Of a DNA stretch of 43,897 bases, positions 14,886 through 21,837 are shown in pieces. Position numbers and translations under genes: made by a program. The notes beneath the pieces are model-generated. The model did not search any database, was not told the origin of the DNA, and worked only from the letters and a program-made list of their open reading frames with translations. Position 1 is the stretch's first letter. Each line of letters begins with the position of its first letter. Source of the stretch: a virus; the IMG/VR virus record IMGVR_UViG_3300032174_000014, positions 1 to 43,897 of that record; one strand, given 5' to 3'.

Positions 14886-15092
14886 ATGAGCAAGTGCATT
14901 GCCGAGGCTTACCGAGAGAAGCCTTGTGTAAGCCGATGCCTCGAACCCAAGGACTGCACCGCTATGCCGCTGGCAACGGCGATCATTCGCGATGTGGCCG
15001 AACTGCCCGACCGCACCAGCCCGAATGACCAGCCAGACATGATGCTCGTGACAGCTGATGAGCTGCGCACGATCTTGGAAGCGCACTTATAA
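14886..15092 (+). CDS. Small hypothetical protein
   Basis: 68 aa, with AGGAG 7 bases before ATG. Three Cys near the N-terminus (KCIAEAYREKPCVSRCLEPKDC makes four in all) may bind a metal or form a disulfide pair. No family recognised. Confidence 0.6.
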   Translation: MSKCIAEAYREKPCVSRCLEPKDCTAMPLATAIIRDVAELPDRTSPNDQPDMMLVTADELRTILEAHL

Positions 15093-15115
15093 GGCGGGAG
15101 CGCGGAGAGGAAAAG

Positions 15116-15304
15116 ATGATGGCAACTAAAATTTGCGATGGTGTATGGCAAATCGGAGACTACATAATCGAGGAACGATGGGAGGTGCGAAAGTCTGGAT
15201 CCGAAGAGACCATAAGCGCTCATCCAACGCTCAGCACCGCAGAACTGACGGCGAAGCGATATCAAGCTTCCGATAAGAAGCGTGCACCTACCGCTGAATC
15301 ATGA
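15116..15304 (+). CDS. Last gene of rightward early operon, hypothetical
   Basis: 62 aa (start 15116 or 15119; GAGAGGAAAAG upstream). KICDGVWQIGDYIIEERWEVRKSG suggests a small beta-rich domain. After it comes the 209-bp gene-free stretch leading to the transposon. Confidence 0.55.
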   Translation: MMATKICDGVWQIGDYIIEERWEVRKSGSEETISAHPTLSTAELTAKRYQASDKKRAPTAES

Positions 15305-15363
15305 TCTGCGCTTCCACGCCCTTCGGCCCAACGAAGATCGGCCAGACTTCGGAAAATCAGGGC

Positions 15364-15497
15364 TTGCAAGTCGCATAAGCCTGTGTATCATCCGCTTGCC
15401 CGTCAGGCTTCACACAATCTGAATCCGCGCGCGTGATAGCGGTCTTCGGTCCCTCTGACGGGTGGCCGGAGACCGCGCACGCCCGCAAACCCGTCAG
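15364..15497 (+). ncRNA. Candidate small RNA with pseudoknot potential
   Basis: Inside the gene-free stretch 15305-15513. A promoter-like TTGCAA (15364-15369), 16-bp spacer, TATCAT (15386-15391) is followed by CCCGTCAGG (15399-15407), a hairpin with an 11-bp stem (15439-15449 with 15466-15476, one G-U), and a second CCCGTCAGG (15490-15498). The hairpin loop contains CTGACGGG (15455-15462), complementary to either flanking copy, so two alternative pseudoknots are possible. The hairpin could also act as terminator of the early operon, but no T-run follows. Confidence 0.4.
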
Positions 15498-15513
15498 GTG
15501 ATGCTATGCGAAA

Positions 15514-15543
15514 GGCGATGTTATAGTTAACAAACCCAGACAC
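15514..15543 (+). repeat. Left inverted repeat of IS1595-family transposon
   Basis: Begins GGCGATGTTATAGTTAACAA. Matches the right end at 28 of 30 positions (differences at positions 16 and 27); CTAG at 15549-15552 is also matched at the corresponding place on the right. Confidence 0.85.
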
Positions 15544-15578
15544 TTCCCCTAGAGTCGCAAGGGTTAGGGAGAGGTGTC

Positions 15579-16511
15579 ATGGCAAGTGTTCTTACCGAAG
15601 CATATTTCACCAACGAGGCGGCGGCCTTCGCTGCGCTTGAAGGGATCATGTGGCCGAACGGCCCGACCTGCCCGCACTGCGGCGCCGTGGACCGGATCAA
15701 CAAGCTTGAAGGCGTGAAGGACAAGAAAGGCCGCGTCCGGTTCGGCCTTTGGAAGTGCTACCACTGCCGGGGGCAATTCACAGTCCGCAAGGGCACCGTT
15801 TTCGAGGCCAGCCACCTAAAGCTTCACCAGTGGTTTCAGGCGGCCTACCTGCTTTGCAGTAGCAAGAAGGGCATCAGCAGCCATCAGCTTGCCCGCACGC
15901 TCGGCTGCACGGTCAAGACCGCGTGGTTCGCCAGCCATCGCATCCGCGAGGCGATGAAGGACGGCAAGCTCGGCCCTATCGGCGGCGGCATGAAAGCAGT
16001 CGAGGCGGACGAAACGTTTATCGGAAACCGCAAGGGCTTTCCGAAGGGCAAGGGCGGCTTCGGTCACAAGATGAAGGTCATGAGCCTTGTCGAGCGCGGC
16101 GGCCGCGTGCGGTCCATGGTGCTCGACAGCGTGACGCGGACGGACGTGGAGCGCGTGATCCGCGAGAACGTGAAACCGGATTCCAAGCTGATGACGGACA
16201 CGGCGGCGTACTACAAGCGCGGCGATCTCGGCACGGCCGAGCACCACATGGTCAACCACTACGCCAACGAGTACGTGCGCGGCGAGGCGCATACAAACAC
16301 GCTGGAGGGCTATTTCAGCGTGTTCAAGCGCGGCATGAGGGGCGTGTACCAGCATTGCGAGGAAAAACACCTTCCCCGATATCTCGCGGAATTTGACTTC
16401 CGCTATAACCACCGCATCGCGATCGGCGTGGATGACGTGAGCCGCACAACACATGCGCTACAAGGCGCAAAGGGCAAGCGGCTTACTTACAAGCCAGCTA
16501 ACCGAACCTGA
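15579..16511 (+). CDS. IS1595-family (ISXO2-like) transposase
   Basis: 310 aa, usual length. N-terminal zinc ribbon C31-x2-C34 and C60-x2-C63; HTH-like region about 97-120 (SSHQLARTLGCTVKTAWFAS); ISXO2-like catalytic domain with D144 (EADETFIGN), D207 (MTDTAAYY) and E243 (NTLEGYFSVFKRG). No frameshift or stop, so likely active. Ribosome site GGGAGAGG before ATG. Its promoter probably lies within the left inverted repeat. Confidence 0.93.
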   Translation: MASVLTEAYFTNEAAAFAALEGIMWPNGPTCPHCGAVDRINKLEGVKDKKGRVRFGLWKCYHCRGQFTVRKGTVFEASHLKLHQWFQAAYLLCSSKKGISSHQLARTLGCTVKTAWFASHRIREAMKDGKLGPIGGGMKAVEADETFIGNRKGFPKGKGGFGHKMKVMSLVERGGRVRSMVLDSVTRTDVERVIRENVKPDSKLMTDTAAYYKRGDLGTAEHHMVNHYANEYVRGEAHTNTLEGYFSVFKRGMRGVYQHCEEKHLPRYLAEFDFRYNHRIAIGVDDVSRTTHALQGAKGKRLTYKPANRT

Positions 16512-16587
16512 CCCGAGACTTGAAGTTCACGCTGCGTTGGCAGCGTTGCGCCGCAAGCCAGCGCCCAGCGGCGACCGCGCGTTCGTC

Positions 16588-17776
16588 CTAGGCCGACCAA
16601 AAGCTAAGTGCATGGGAGGGGAACTGGTGGTCTCTCCCCATATTGATGAGGTCCCAAGCAAATTCTCGAAGCTCGAAGCCTTCGCCAATCGATTTTCGAA
16701 CTCTTGGTCGCGAGGCAACACCCTTCTTGTTGTAGAGTTCGAATGCTTCTTCAAAGGTGTTGGCGTATCTGAATTTCTTTTGCAGTCCTTCATACGGCGG
16801 AAGCGCACCACCGTAACCGATCACGCGACGCGCCATCGCAACCATGTTCAGTTGATCGATCGTCCAGTTCGGCGAAACGTATGAGTCTTTCTCTAGCGCC
16901 TGTTCTCCGATGAGCGGCTGATAGCGCATCGGGTAAGCGGCGACACCCCACGCAAGCAGGTCCTGAACGCGCCGGAATAGGTCCTCTGGCGTGTCGCGAT
17001 AGTTATACAAGACGTAGCAGCAAATGTGCCCGTATCGATGACGGCCTAGACCGGCGGCCTTTAGATTCTTGATCGCGCGTTCCATTCCTTTGCGCATACC
17101 GGGGAAGTCATAGGCGAAGCGAATGGTTGGAATGTTGAGCGTCGCAAGCTCGTGCGCGACTTCCTCTGTAACGAGACGCGCATCAAGGCCCTGATTGAAA
17201 TCGACTTCGACCTTTAGGTCGCGTAGCTCCGCGAAAAGATCACGCCAATGACTTTCGCCAAGCACATTGTTGTCCCACAAGATCACCCGCTTGTGGTTCT
17301 CATGGATCAAATGCGCGACCTGGCTGTTCGCTCGAATTTGAAAAGGCTTTCCTTCAAGCTTTGGCACCGCGCAGAAATCGCATTTTCGGATGCAGCCACG
17401 ATGGCTGAACATGATCGAGGCGCCGCGTTCCTCGTGCCATTCCGGAACGAGGCTATAGTCCGGCAGTAGATCCTCCGCTTCGCGAGTCAGACCAACCGAA
17501 ACTTCGTGGGCGCCACTTTGCCGCGCGTGGTCCGGCATGAGTGTCGCATAGATGCCGCCAAGCGAGACTTTCGCGCGCGGAAAAAGCGCGCGATAAAAAG
17601 CGACTGCTTCCCAGACCGGTCGCCACGCCCAAGTGAAAAGGCTAGCGCGTCACCAACTCAATGCCACGAACGAAACGAACCTCATGCCCTCGCTGCTTAT
17701 AGAGCGTCGAGAGCTTAAGCAGACCAAGGGGTGGGTACTGTGTGTAGTACGCTGGCTCGACAAGCAGAATTTTCAT
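16588..17776 (-). pseudogene. Radical SAM protein gene, frameshifted
   Basis: The gene starts at 17776 (MKILLVEPAYYTQYPPLGLL, a B12-binding-like radical SAM N-terminus), coupled by ATGA to the MerR-like gene, but stops at TAG 17644-17642 after 44 residues. The rest continues in another frame as SLFTWAWRPVWEAVAFYR and onward, with SHRGCIRKCDFCAVP giving the CxxxCxxC cluster motif (C49, C53, C56 of the 316-residue part that begins at ATG 17538). GTGACG then four extra bases CGCT then AGC marks the break; about 15 residues usually present here also seem lost. The core might still be translated from 17538. Confidence 0.75.
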
Positions 17777-17970
17777 GCTGCTCGACCGATCACCGCCGGT
17801 GCTGTTTCGTCCTTGAATGCCTGTAACTTCGCGCGGTCATCGTCGCTGTAGATCAGTTGTTTGGTGCGAAGATGCCGCTTCGGATTGGCCGGACTGATGC
17901 CGCGCTTCTCCCATCGATAAATCGTCGCTGGCGTGACACCGATAACCTTCGCCACTTCGTTTCTCGTCAT
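17773..17970 (-). CDS. MerR-like HTH regulator
   Basis: 65 aa from MTRNEVAK (GGAG 6 bases upstream); an ATG at 18018 would add 16 residues. TRNEVAKVIGVTPATIYRWEKRGI...RHLRTKQLIYSDDDRAKLQAF is a MerR-type winged HTH without a long effector domain. Divergent from the ParB-like gene and coupled to the radical SAM gene, so it likely controls this cargo. Confidence 0.75.
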   Translation of the reverse strand: MTRNEVAKVIGVTPATIYRWEKRGISPANPKRHLRTKQLIYSDDDRAKLQAFKDETAPAVIGRAA

Positions 17971-18099
17971 GGACAACTCCAACTCGATCGCGGTCGATCG
18001 ACAGCGATCTACTAGCATATCTGAGTGTAAACATCAACGATTCGCCTTGACGTGTCATTAACCGCGACGGTACGGATCGATTGTTCCGGCATTCGGCCG

Positions 18100-18138
18100 G
18101 TACTCGTTAGTACTCACTGAAACCGCAGTACTGCGGTT
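18100..18138. promoter_or_regulatory. Operator cluster with perfect 18-bp palindrome
   Basis: AACCGCAGTACTGCGGTT (18121-18138) is a perfect palindrome 17 bases before the ATG of the ParB-like gene. GTACTC occurs twice just upstream (18100 and 18110, one helical turn apart), sharing GTACT with the palindrome. It could be an operator for the MerR-like or ParB-like protein, a parS-type site, or a hairpin in the 5' leader. Confidence 0.7.
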
Positions 18139-18155
18139 GGGCTCTGGAGGCTCAA

Positions 18156-19229
18156 ATGGAACATACCGTCTTTGAGGAAATCACGATCAACAAAGAAAAA
18201 ATTCGTTTGGAGCATCGCGACGTTCCACTCGACTTGATCGAACTTGACGAAGACAACCCGCGTCTCCGCTACCTGCGCGAAAAGGATGGTGCGAAGTCGC
18301 TGGAGGACTTCATCAAGAAGCTCCCCGACGCGCCGAAGCTCCGCAAGGACATCGAACAAAACGGCGGCCTGCGGGAGCCTGTGATCTTGAAGCCAAACGG
18401 AAAGGGGAAGTTCAAAGCAGCCGAGGGCAACCGCCGTGTAGTGTCAATCGGCGAATTGCACGAGAAGCACCCCAAGGACGCGCGCTGGAAAATTGTGCCC
18501 GCACGTATCCTCCCGAAGGATGTCGATCCGAAGAAAGTTGCCATCCTGCGCGCGGACCAGCACGTGAACGGCAAGGTCAAATGGGACGCGCATGAGAAGG
18601 CGGGCGAAATCTATCACATGAACCGCACGTTGAAGATTCCGCTCGACGAGATCGTCACGGTGCTACATGCGAGCAAGAGCACGGTGCAGCGCTTCTTGAG
18701 CGCGTACAGCATGATGATGGACACCTTCCGGACCATCGACAAAGGCAAGTACGCAAAGCTCGGCGACGGAAAGTGGTCGTTCTTCGACGAGCTCTATCGC
18801 TCCAAGGACTTGCGCAAGCACTTGGACACTGATCCGGAGTTCGCGGACAACTTCTCGCGATGGGTTGGCGAGGAGCGACTTGCTAAAGGCGCGGACGTTC
18901 GGAAGCTCGCTGCAATTCTTGGTCATCCGGAAGCGCGGAAGGTCTTTGAGACGACGAAGAATCAGCCGAAGGGCAAGCCGTTCAACGAAGCCAAGAAAAT
19001 CTTGGAGAGCGACGAACCCGAACAAGGATCGGATTTCTTCAAGCTGCTCGCCAAGGTGCGCGACAACTGCACCAGCGCGGCGCAGGTCAAAGAAATTTTG
19101 CGCATCCGGACCGACGATATTGCGCGCAAGCGCGTGTTGGAAACCTACGAGGCGCTTGTTGACTTCATGCGTCTCGCCGATGTGGCAGTTCCAGATGCTG
19201 TGCCGGCAAAAAAGCGCAACGCTGCTTAA
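18156..19229 (+). CDS. ParB/Srx-domain DNA-binding protein
   Basis: 357 aa with GGAGG 6 bases before ATG. N-terminal ParB-like domain: VPLDLIELDEDNPRLRYL, then GGLREPVILKPNG and AAEGNRRV, where ParB nucleotide-binding proteins have a G-E-R-R-type box (here GNRR). HTH follows about residues 145-175 (LDEIVTVLHASKSTVQRFLS). The C-terminal half is helical and not a known domain. No ParA partner is nearby, so plasmid-type partition is unlikely; CTP-dependent clamp behaviour or transcription control is more plausible. Confidence 0.8.
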   Translation: MEHTVFEEITINKEKIRLEHRDVPLDLIELDEDNPRLRYLREKDGAKSLEDFIKKLPDAPKLRKDIEQNGGLREPVILKPNGKGKFKAAEGNRRVVSIGELHEKHPKDARWKIVPARILPKDVDPKKVAILRADQHVNGKVKWDAHEKAGEIYHMNRTLKIPLDEIVTVLHASKSTVQRFLSAYSMMMDTFRTIDKGKYAKLGDGKWSFFDELYRSKDLRKHLDTDPEFADNFSRWVGEERLAKGADVRKLAAILGHPEARKVFETTKNQPKGKPFNEAKKILESDEPEQGSDFFKLLAKVRDNCTSAAQVKEILRIRTDDIARKRVLETYEALVDFMRLADVAVPDAVPAKKRNAA

Positions 19230-19246
19230 GGCTGATCTTAGCCGAA

Positions 19247-19358
19247 CGGCCGGAGGCGATCTCTCGCACCCGGCCGCTCACTGGTGGGGGACGGGAGGTC
19301 CCCGGCGCGGGCTCTGGAACCTGACACCGGAGGGGTTCAATTCCCCTGTCCTCCACTA
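19247..19358 (+). ncRNA. Structured RNA with tRNA-type T arm and acceptor end
   Basis: Four hairpins in a row after the ParB-like gene: CGGCCGG (19247-53)/CCGGCCG (19270-76) with inner GCGA/TCGC; GGGGAC (19287-92)/GTCCCC (19298-303); TCTGG (19313-17)/CCGGA (19327-31); and AGGGG-TTCAATT-CCCCT (19331-47), a canonical T arm. GGGGGAC (19286-92) can instead pair with GTCCTCC (19348-54), giving an acceptor stem ending A-CTA in place of CCA. The D arm and anticodon arm are not canonical, so this is a tRNA- or tmRNA-like relic or a tRNA-mimic RNA. The first hairpin may also terminate the parB mRNA. Confidence 0.55.
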
Positions 19359-19410
19359 GCTCTAACATAAGCCTTACGGTGACGAGTCGCAAACCTACTA
19401 GGACGTGAAC

Positions 19411-19551
19411 ATGATCGCCAAGACGCGCAAGGCCACGGCCGAAGCTTCGCGGCCAGTGCCAGTATCGCTGCATCCTCTCTCGCTTGAACAAGCCTTGGGG
19501 GCGCTGTTGCGCATTCCCCATTCGGGCGCCACCAAGTATAGCGGCGGTTGA
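19411..19551 (+). CDS. 46-residue conserved-type small protein
   Basis: Begins MIAKTRKATAEASRP and has VSLHPLSLEQALGALLRIP, a motif typical of short proteins of about 50 residues that occur in many bacteria and phages; role unknown. Its stop lies one base before the ATG of the next small gene. Confidence 0.55.
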   Translation: MIAKTRKATAEASRPVPVSLHPLSLEQALGALLRIPHSGATKYSGG

Positions 19552-19552
19552 C

Positions 19553-19738
19553 ATGGCAAAATCAGTTAAGAAGCCTCAGAGACGTGCAGCAGCTAAGCGC
19601 AAGAAGCTCTCGACTAAGCGCCGCGCGCGTCGCAACCCAGCGGATAGCTTCATCGCCGTGGCCCGTCGCCTAGAGGCGGATGAGGACAAGGCGACGTTTG
19701 AAGCGAAGCTAGGGAAGATCGCGCGGGCGACGCCCTAA
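19553..19738 (+). CDS. Small Lys/Arg-rich protein
   Basis: 61 aa. N-terminal half extremely basic (KKPQRRAAAKRKKLSTKRRA), C-terminal half an acidic-basic helix (DSFIAVARRLEADEDKATFE). Its TAA (19736-19738) overlaps the stop of the convergent gene on the other strand. May bind nucleic acid. Confidence 0.55.
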   Translation: MAKSVKKPQRRAAAKRKKLSTKRRARRNPADSFIAVARRLEADEDKATFEAKLGKIARATP

Positions 19739-20052
19739 GACCTGACTGGTTTACGTGCGGCCCATTTTGTCGGGTCCACGCCATTGGGCGCCAGACGGCT
19801 ATCCCATCTTGGTCGGCGCTTCGGCGTGCGGTACGGAAAAAGCGGCGCAGCAAACGGGCCGTCATAGTCTAGAAATTCTAGACCTTCCCGCTGACAAAAG
19901 TCGCGGGCAACCCTTTCCGCATCGGGCTTCTTAAGAAACCCATCCAACAGCCCATCGCTTGCCATGTAGTAGGGGTTTTGAGTGACAAATCCGTCGTCGA
20001 TAATGTCACCCGTGCGCACGTTTCGGGCCAGAACCTTCACCAGATAGTGCAT
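19735..20052 (-). CDS. Hypothetical transposon cargo protein
   Basis: 105 aa from MHYLVKVLAR; an ATG at 20064 would add four residues. Mixed alpha/beta with a Pro/Arg-rich tail (FPYRTPKRRPRWDSRL). It is the last gene before the right inverted repeat and reads inward, convergent with the small basic gene. No family recognised. Confidence 0.6.
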   Translation of the reverse strand: MHYLVKVLARNVRTGDIIDDGFVTQNPYYMASDGLLDGFLKKPDAERVARDFCQREGLEFLDYDGPFAAPLFPYRTPKRRPRWDSRLAPNGVDPTKWAARKPVRS

Positions 20053-20099
20053 GGCCAATCCCACAGCACTGCGCCCAGCATGCGAAAACCCTAGCTTTC

Positions 20100-20129
20100 G
20101 TGGCTGGGTTTGTCAACTATAACATCGCC
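20100..20129 (-). repeat. Right inverted repeat of IS1595-family transposon
   Basis: Read inward on the minus strand it begins GGCGATGTTATAGTTGACAA and matches the left end (15514-15543) at 28 of 30 positions. The next base outward (20130) is the last base of the stop codon of the late membrane protein gene. Confidence 0.85.
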
Positions 20130-20345
20130 TCACCGGAGAAAGGGCGCGTGCATGGTCCCGCCCGCCAATAGCGTCAGCACGGCGATGATGATCAGTAGAA
20201 GCACGATGAACCAGATGCCCTGCACGAGACGCGGCGGCAGCGTGTAAATGAATTCGTTGATGCCGTAGATCACCAGCCACACCACACCGCAAAGCGCGAT
20301 GGCGCCGATCAGAAACCACAAGACCTGAATTGCGAGCGCAATCAT
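20130..20345 (-). CDS. Small two-pass membrane protein, last late gene
   Basis: 71 aa with two hydrophobic segments (about 4-28 and 41-62), short loop between, and AGGAGG before ATG. The topology fits a class II holin, but the gene lies ten genes away from the endolysin. Its stop codon touches the transposon edge, so its C-terminus may have been changed by the insertion. Confidence 0.6.
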   Translation of the reverse strand: MIALAIQVLWFLIGAIALCGVVWLVIYGINEFIYTLPPRLVQGIWFIVLLLIIIAVLTLLAGGTMHAPFLR

Positions 20346-20362
20346 GATCGCCTCCTATGAGA

Positions 20363-20388
20363 ACCGGGCCAGCGGGTGCCAGCCCGGT
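20363..20388. other. GC-rich hairpin between late genes
   Basis: ACCGGGC (20363-20369) pairs with GCCCGGT (20382-20388), loop 12. It lies just after the stop of the 20399-20740 gene and before the ribosome site of the next; may limit expression of the membrane protein. No T-run. Confidence 0.4.
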
Positions 20389-20398
20389 CGTTGGCGCG

Positions 20399-20740
20399 TT
20401 ACGCGGATGCCGATCCAAGCGAACTGCTCGGCGTGTTCTCGACCACCGAGGCGCCGAGCTTGGCGGTGTTGGCGTCGAGTTTCGCAATAACTGCATCGAT
20501 GGCCGCCGGATCGTTCGCGGCCTTCGCGTCCTTGAGCTGTTGCGAGATGCCCTTGAGCAGCGTCACAACGGCGTCTTCCGCATCGGTCTCGCGAGCGACG
20601 GCGGCATTCAGGTCTTCCATGGTAGCCATGATATTCTCCAATGAGATGATGATGAGGTCGAGTTTGTCCTCAACGGCGCGCAGTCGAGCCTCACCCTGCG
20701 GGTCGTTGTAGTGATGATGCTCGTGATGGTGCTTGAACAT
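20399..20740 (-). CDS. Hypothetical late protein with His-rich N-terminus and coiled coil
   Basis: 113 aa. MFKHHHEHHHYND is His-rich and could bind metal; EARLRAVEDKLDLIIISLENIMATMEDLNAA is a heptad helix; the tail is Ser/Ala-rich. Such proteins occur near lysis genes of phages. It lies five bases downstream of the next coiled-coil membrane protein. Confidence 0.6.
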   Translation of the reverse strand: MFKHHHEHHHYNDPQGEARLRAVEDKLDLIIISLENIMATMEDLNAAVARETDAEDAVVTLLKGISQQLKDAKAANDPAAIDAVIAKLDANTAKLGASVVENTPSSSLGSASA

Positions 20741-20745
20741 TACCG

Positions 20746-21102
20746 TTATCCGATCATCTTCAAGATCAGCGCCCCAACGACGCCGCCGAACAACGCACCG
20801 AAACCAGCCAGCGCGAGAGCGCGCCCCTGTAGCGTCGCCAGCCCGTCCTCGGTCGACTTGAGGCGGTGATCAAGACCGGCCACAGACTGTTCGACCGACT
20901 CCCGCGTCGCGTACTTACGAGCCTCGTCCGCTTGCTGCCCGCGGAACTCGTTCAGTAGCGTGAACCGTTTTTCGTCTGCGGCCTCGGCTTTTGTCACCGC
21001 TTCCTTCGCGGCGGACAACGCGAGATTCACCCGAACATCGCGATCCTCAATCGTTCTATCGAACAACTCCTTGAGGGTCGAAATGGTCCATTCGGTCGCC
21101 AC
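20746..21102 (-). CDS. Coiled-coil protein with C-terminal membrane anchor
   Basis: 118 aa. A long helix with heptads (about 15-90) is followed by a hydrophobic C-terminal segment ALAGFGALFGGVVGALILKMIG. The plan resembles small phage membrane-tethered proteins often listed as holin-like or spanin-like; a spanin would have its anchor at the N-terminus, so this is not a standard Rz. Confidence 0.65.
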   Translation of the reverse strand: MATEWTISTLKELFDRTIEDRDVRVNLALSAAKEAVTKAEAADEKRFTLLNEFRGQQADEARKYATRESVEQSVAGLDHRLKSTEDGLATLQGRALALAGFGALFGGVVGALILKMIG

Positions 21103-21108
21103 GACACA

Positions 21109-21303
21109 TCACCCGCGCGCCGCTTCATCGGCGATAGCCCGCTTCACGGCATCGACAAGCCGGAGCGCCCAATTGTCGGCGACGATCCCGCGTCGCGCTG
21201 GGCGTGTCCACAGACGGGTCCACGATGTTTCGGGATTCGCCTCTAGCCAAGCCCGCACACGCGCGGCGGTTTGGTCTGCGAGGAAGTCGGCCGGGCCGGT
21301 CAT
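21109..21303 (-). CDS. Small hypothetical protein
   Basis: 64 aa from MTGPADFLAD (start set by ATGA overlap with the membrane protein before it; longer starts would run through two real genes). Helical and Trp-rich (RAWLEANPETSWTRLWTRP). Confidence 0.55.
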   Translation of the reverse strand: MTGPADFLADQTAARVRAWLEANPETSWTRLWTRPARRGIVADNWALRLVDAVKRAIADEAARG

Positions 21304-21434
21304 CGCTCCGCTTTCCAAACATTGTATGCGATCACGCCCCAGAATGGAGACGTGATCGCCGCAAGCCCGAGCACGAAGACGATATGCCCGACCGTCACAG
21401 GGAGCGGCAGATAAAGGATCCTGTCGAAGGTCAT
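21300..21434 (-). CDS. 44-residue single-pass membrane protein
   Basis: Begins MTFDRILYLPLPVTVGHIV, with one hydrophobic helix (about 13-38) and a short charged tail KAER. ATGA overlaps at both sides. Could be a small holin or antiholin in the lysis region. Confidence 0.55.
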   Translation of the reverse strand: MTFDRILYLPLPVTVGHIVFVLGLAAITSPFWGVIAYNVWKAER

Positions 21435-21613
21435 CAGGGCGATCCGTCCACTGGATGGCCGAGGTCATCGCCGTTCGATGCGAGAACTGGCACCGACGCA
21501 TCGAGGGGAACAACACGAAACCCACGAACATTGTCGCCGAATGTGGCGAAGTACTCGCGCTTATCCGTGTCGCAGTAGATTTTGGCGAGCCGTTCGCCCA
21601 TTGGAACGATCAT
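21434..21613 (-). CDS. 59-residue hypothetical protein
   Basis: Begins MIVPMGERLAKIYCD; beta-rich, with DKREYFATFGDNVRGFRVVPL. Overlaps the start of the membrane protein (TGATGA) and the stop of the preceding gene. No family recognised. Confidence 0.5.
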   Translation of the reverse strand: MIVPMGERLAKIYCDTDKREYFATFGDNVRGFRVVPLDASVPVLASNGDDLGHPVDGSP

Positions 21614-21837
21614 GGCGCGCCTCCCGCCGGAAGCGGAAGATCGAACTCGGTCAGCAGCGCGTCGAGTTCGGCTTCCACCTTATCCAGATCGGCTTGCGTA
21701 ACATCTGTCGGAGGCTTCATGATGGCCATCAGCGACGCCCACACCCTCTCCGCCCCCGCGATGTTGTCGGCAGTCAGCAATGCGTTGGCAATGCCGATGC
21801 CACGTTCAACAAGACTAAGGATCAGTGCGAGGTCCAT
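21610..21837 (-). CDS. Small helical hypothetical protein
   Basis: 75 aa from MDLALILSLV; predicted helices, acidic C-terminal part (DLDKVEAELDALLTEFDLP). Start overlaps the preceding stop by one base (TAATG) and stop overlaps the next start. Confidence 0.55.
   Translation of the reverse strand: MDLALILSLVERGIGIANALLTADNIAGAERVWASLMAIMKPPTDVTQADLDKVEAELDALLTEFDLPLPAGGAP

Larger units (their letters stand above)
15514..20129. mobile_element. 4.6-kb IS1595-family transposon with cargo genes
   Basis: Bounded by 30-bp inverted repeats that differ at two positions. The left end lies 65 bp before an IS1595/ISXO2-type transposase. Between the ends are seven genes besides the transposase-free RNA: broken radical SAM gene, MerR-like regulator, ParB-like gene, T-arm RNA and three small genes. 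No 8-bp target duplication is visible (left ATGCGAAA, right TCACCGGA). The element lies between the end of the rightward early operon and the end of the leftward late operon, a site where insertion harms no gene. IS1595 members with passenger genes are known. Confidence 0.8.

Noticed and set aside
19286-19355. Functional tRNA gene
   Set aside because: T arm and acceptor fit, but counting back gives no pairing anticodon stem, the D arm is abnormal and the end is CTA; kept only as a tRNA-like RNA.
19331-19358. Phage attachment site (attP) made from a tRNA 3' end
   Set aside because: No integrase was found in the genome and the sequence lies inside the transposon, not next to a recombinase gene of the phage.
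15506-20137. 8-bp target duplication of the transposon
   Set aside because: Left ATGCGAAA and right TCACCGGA do not match, nor do one-base shifts; the duplication is lost or the element arrived by another route.
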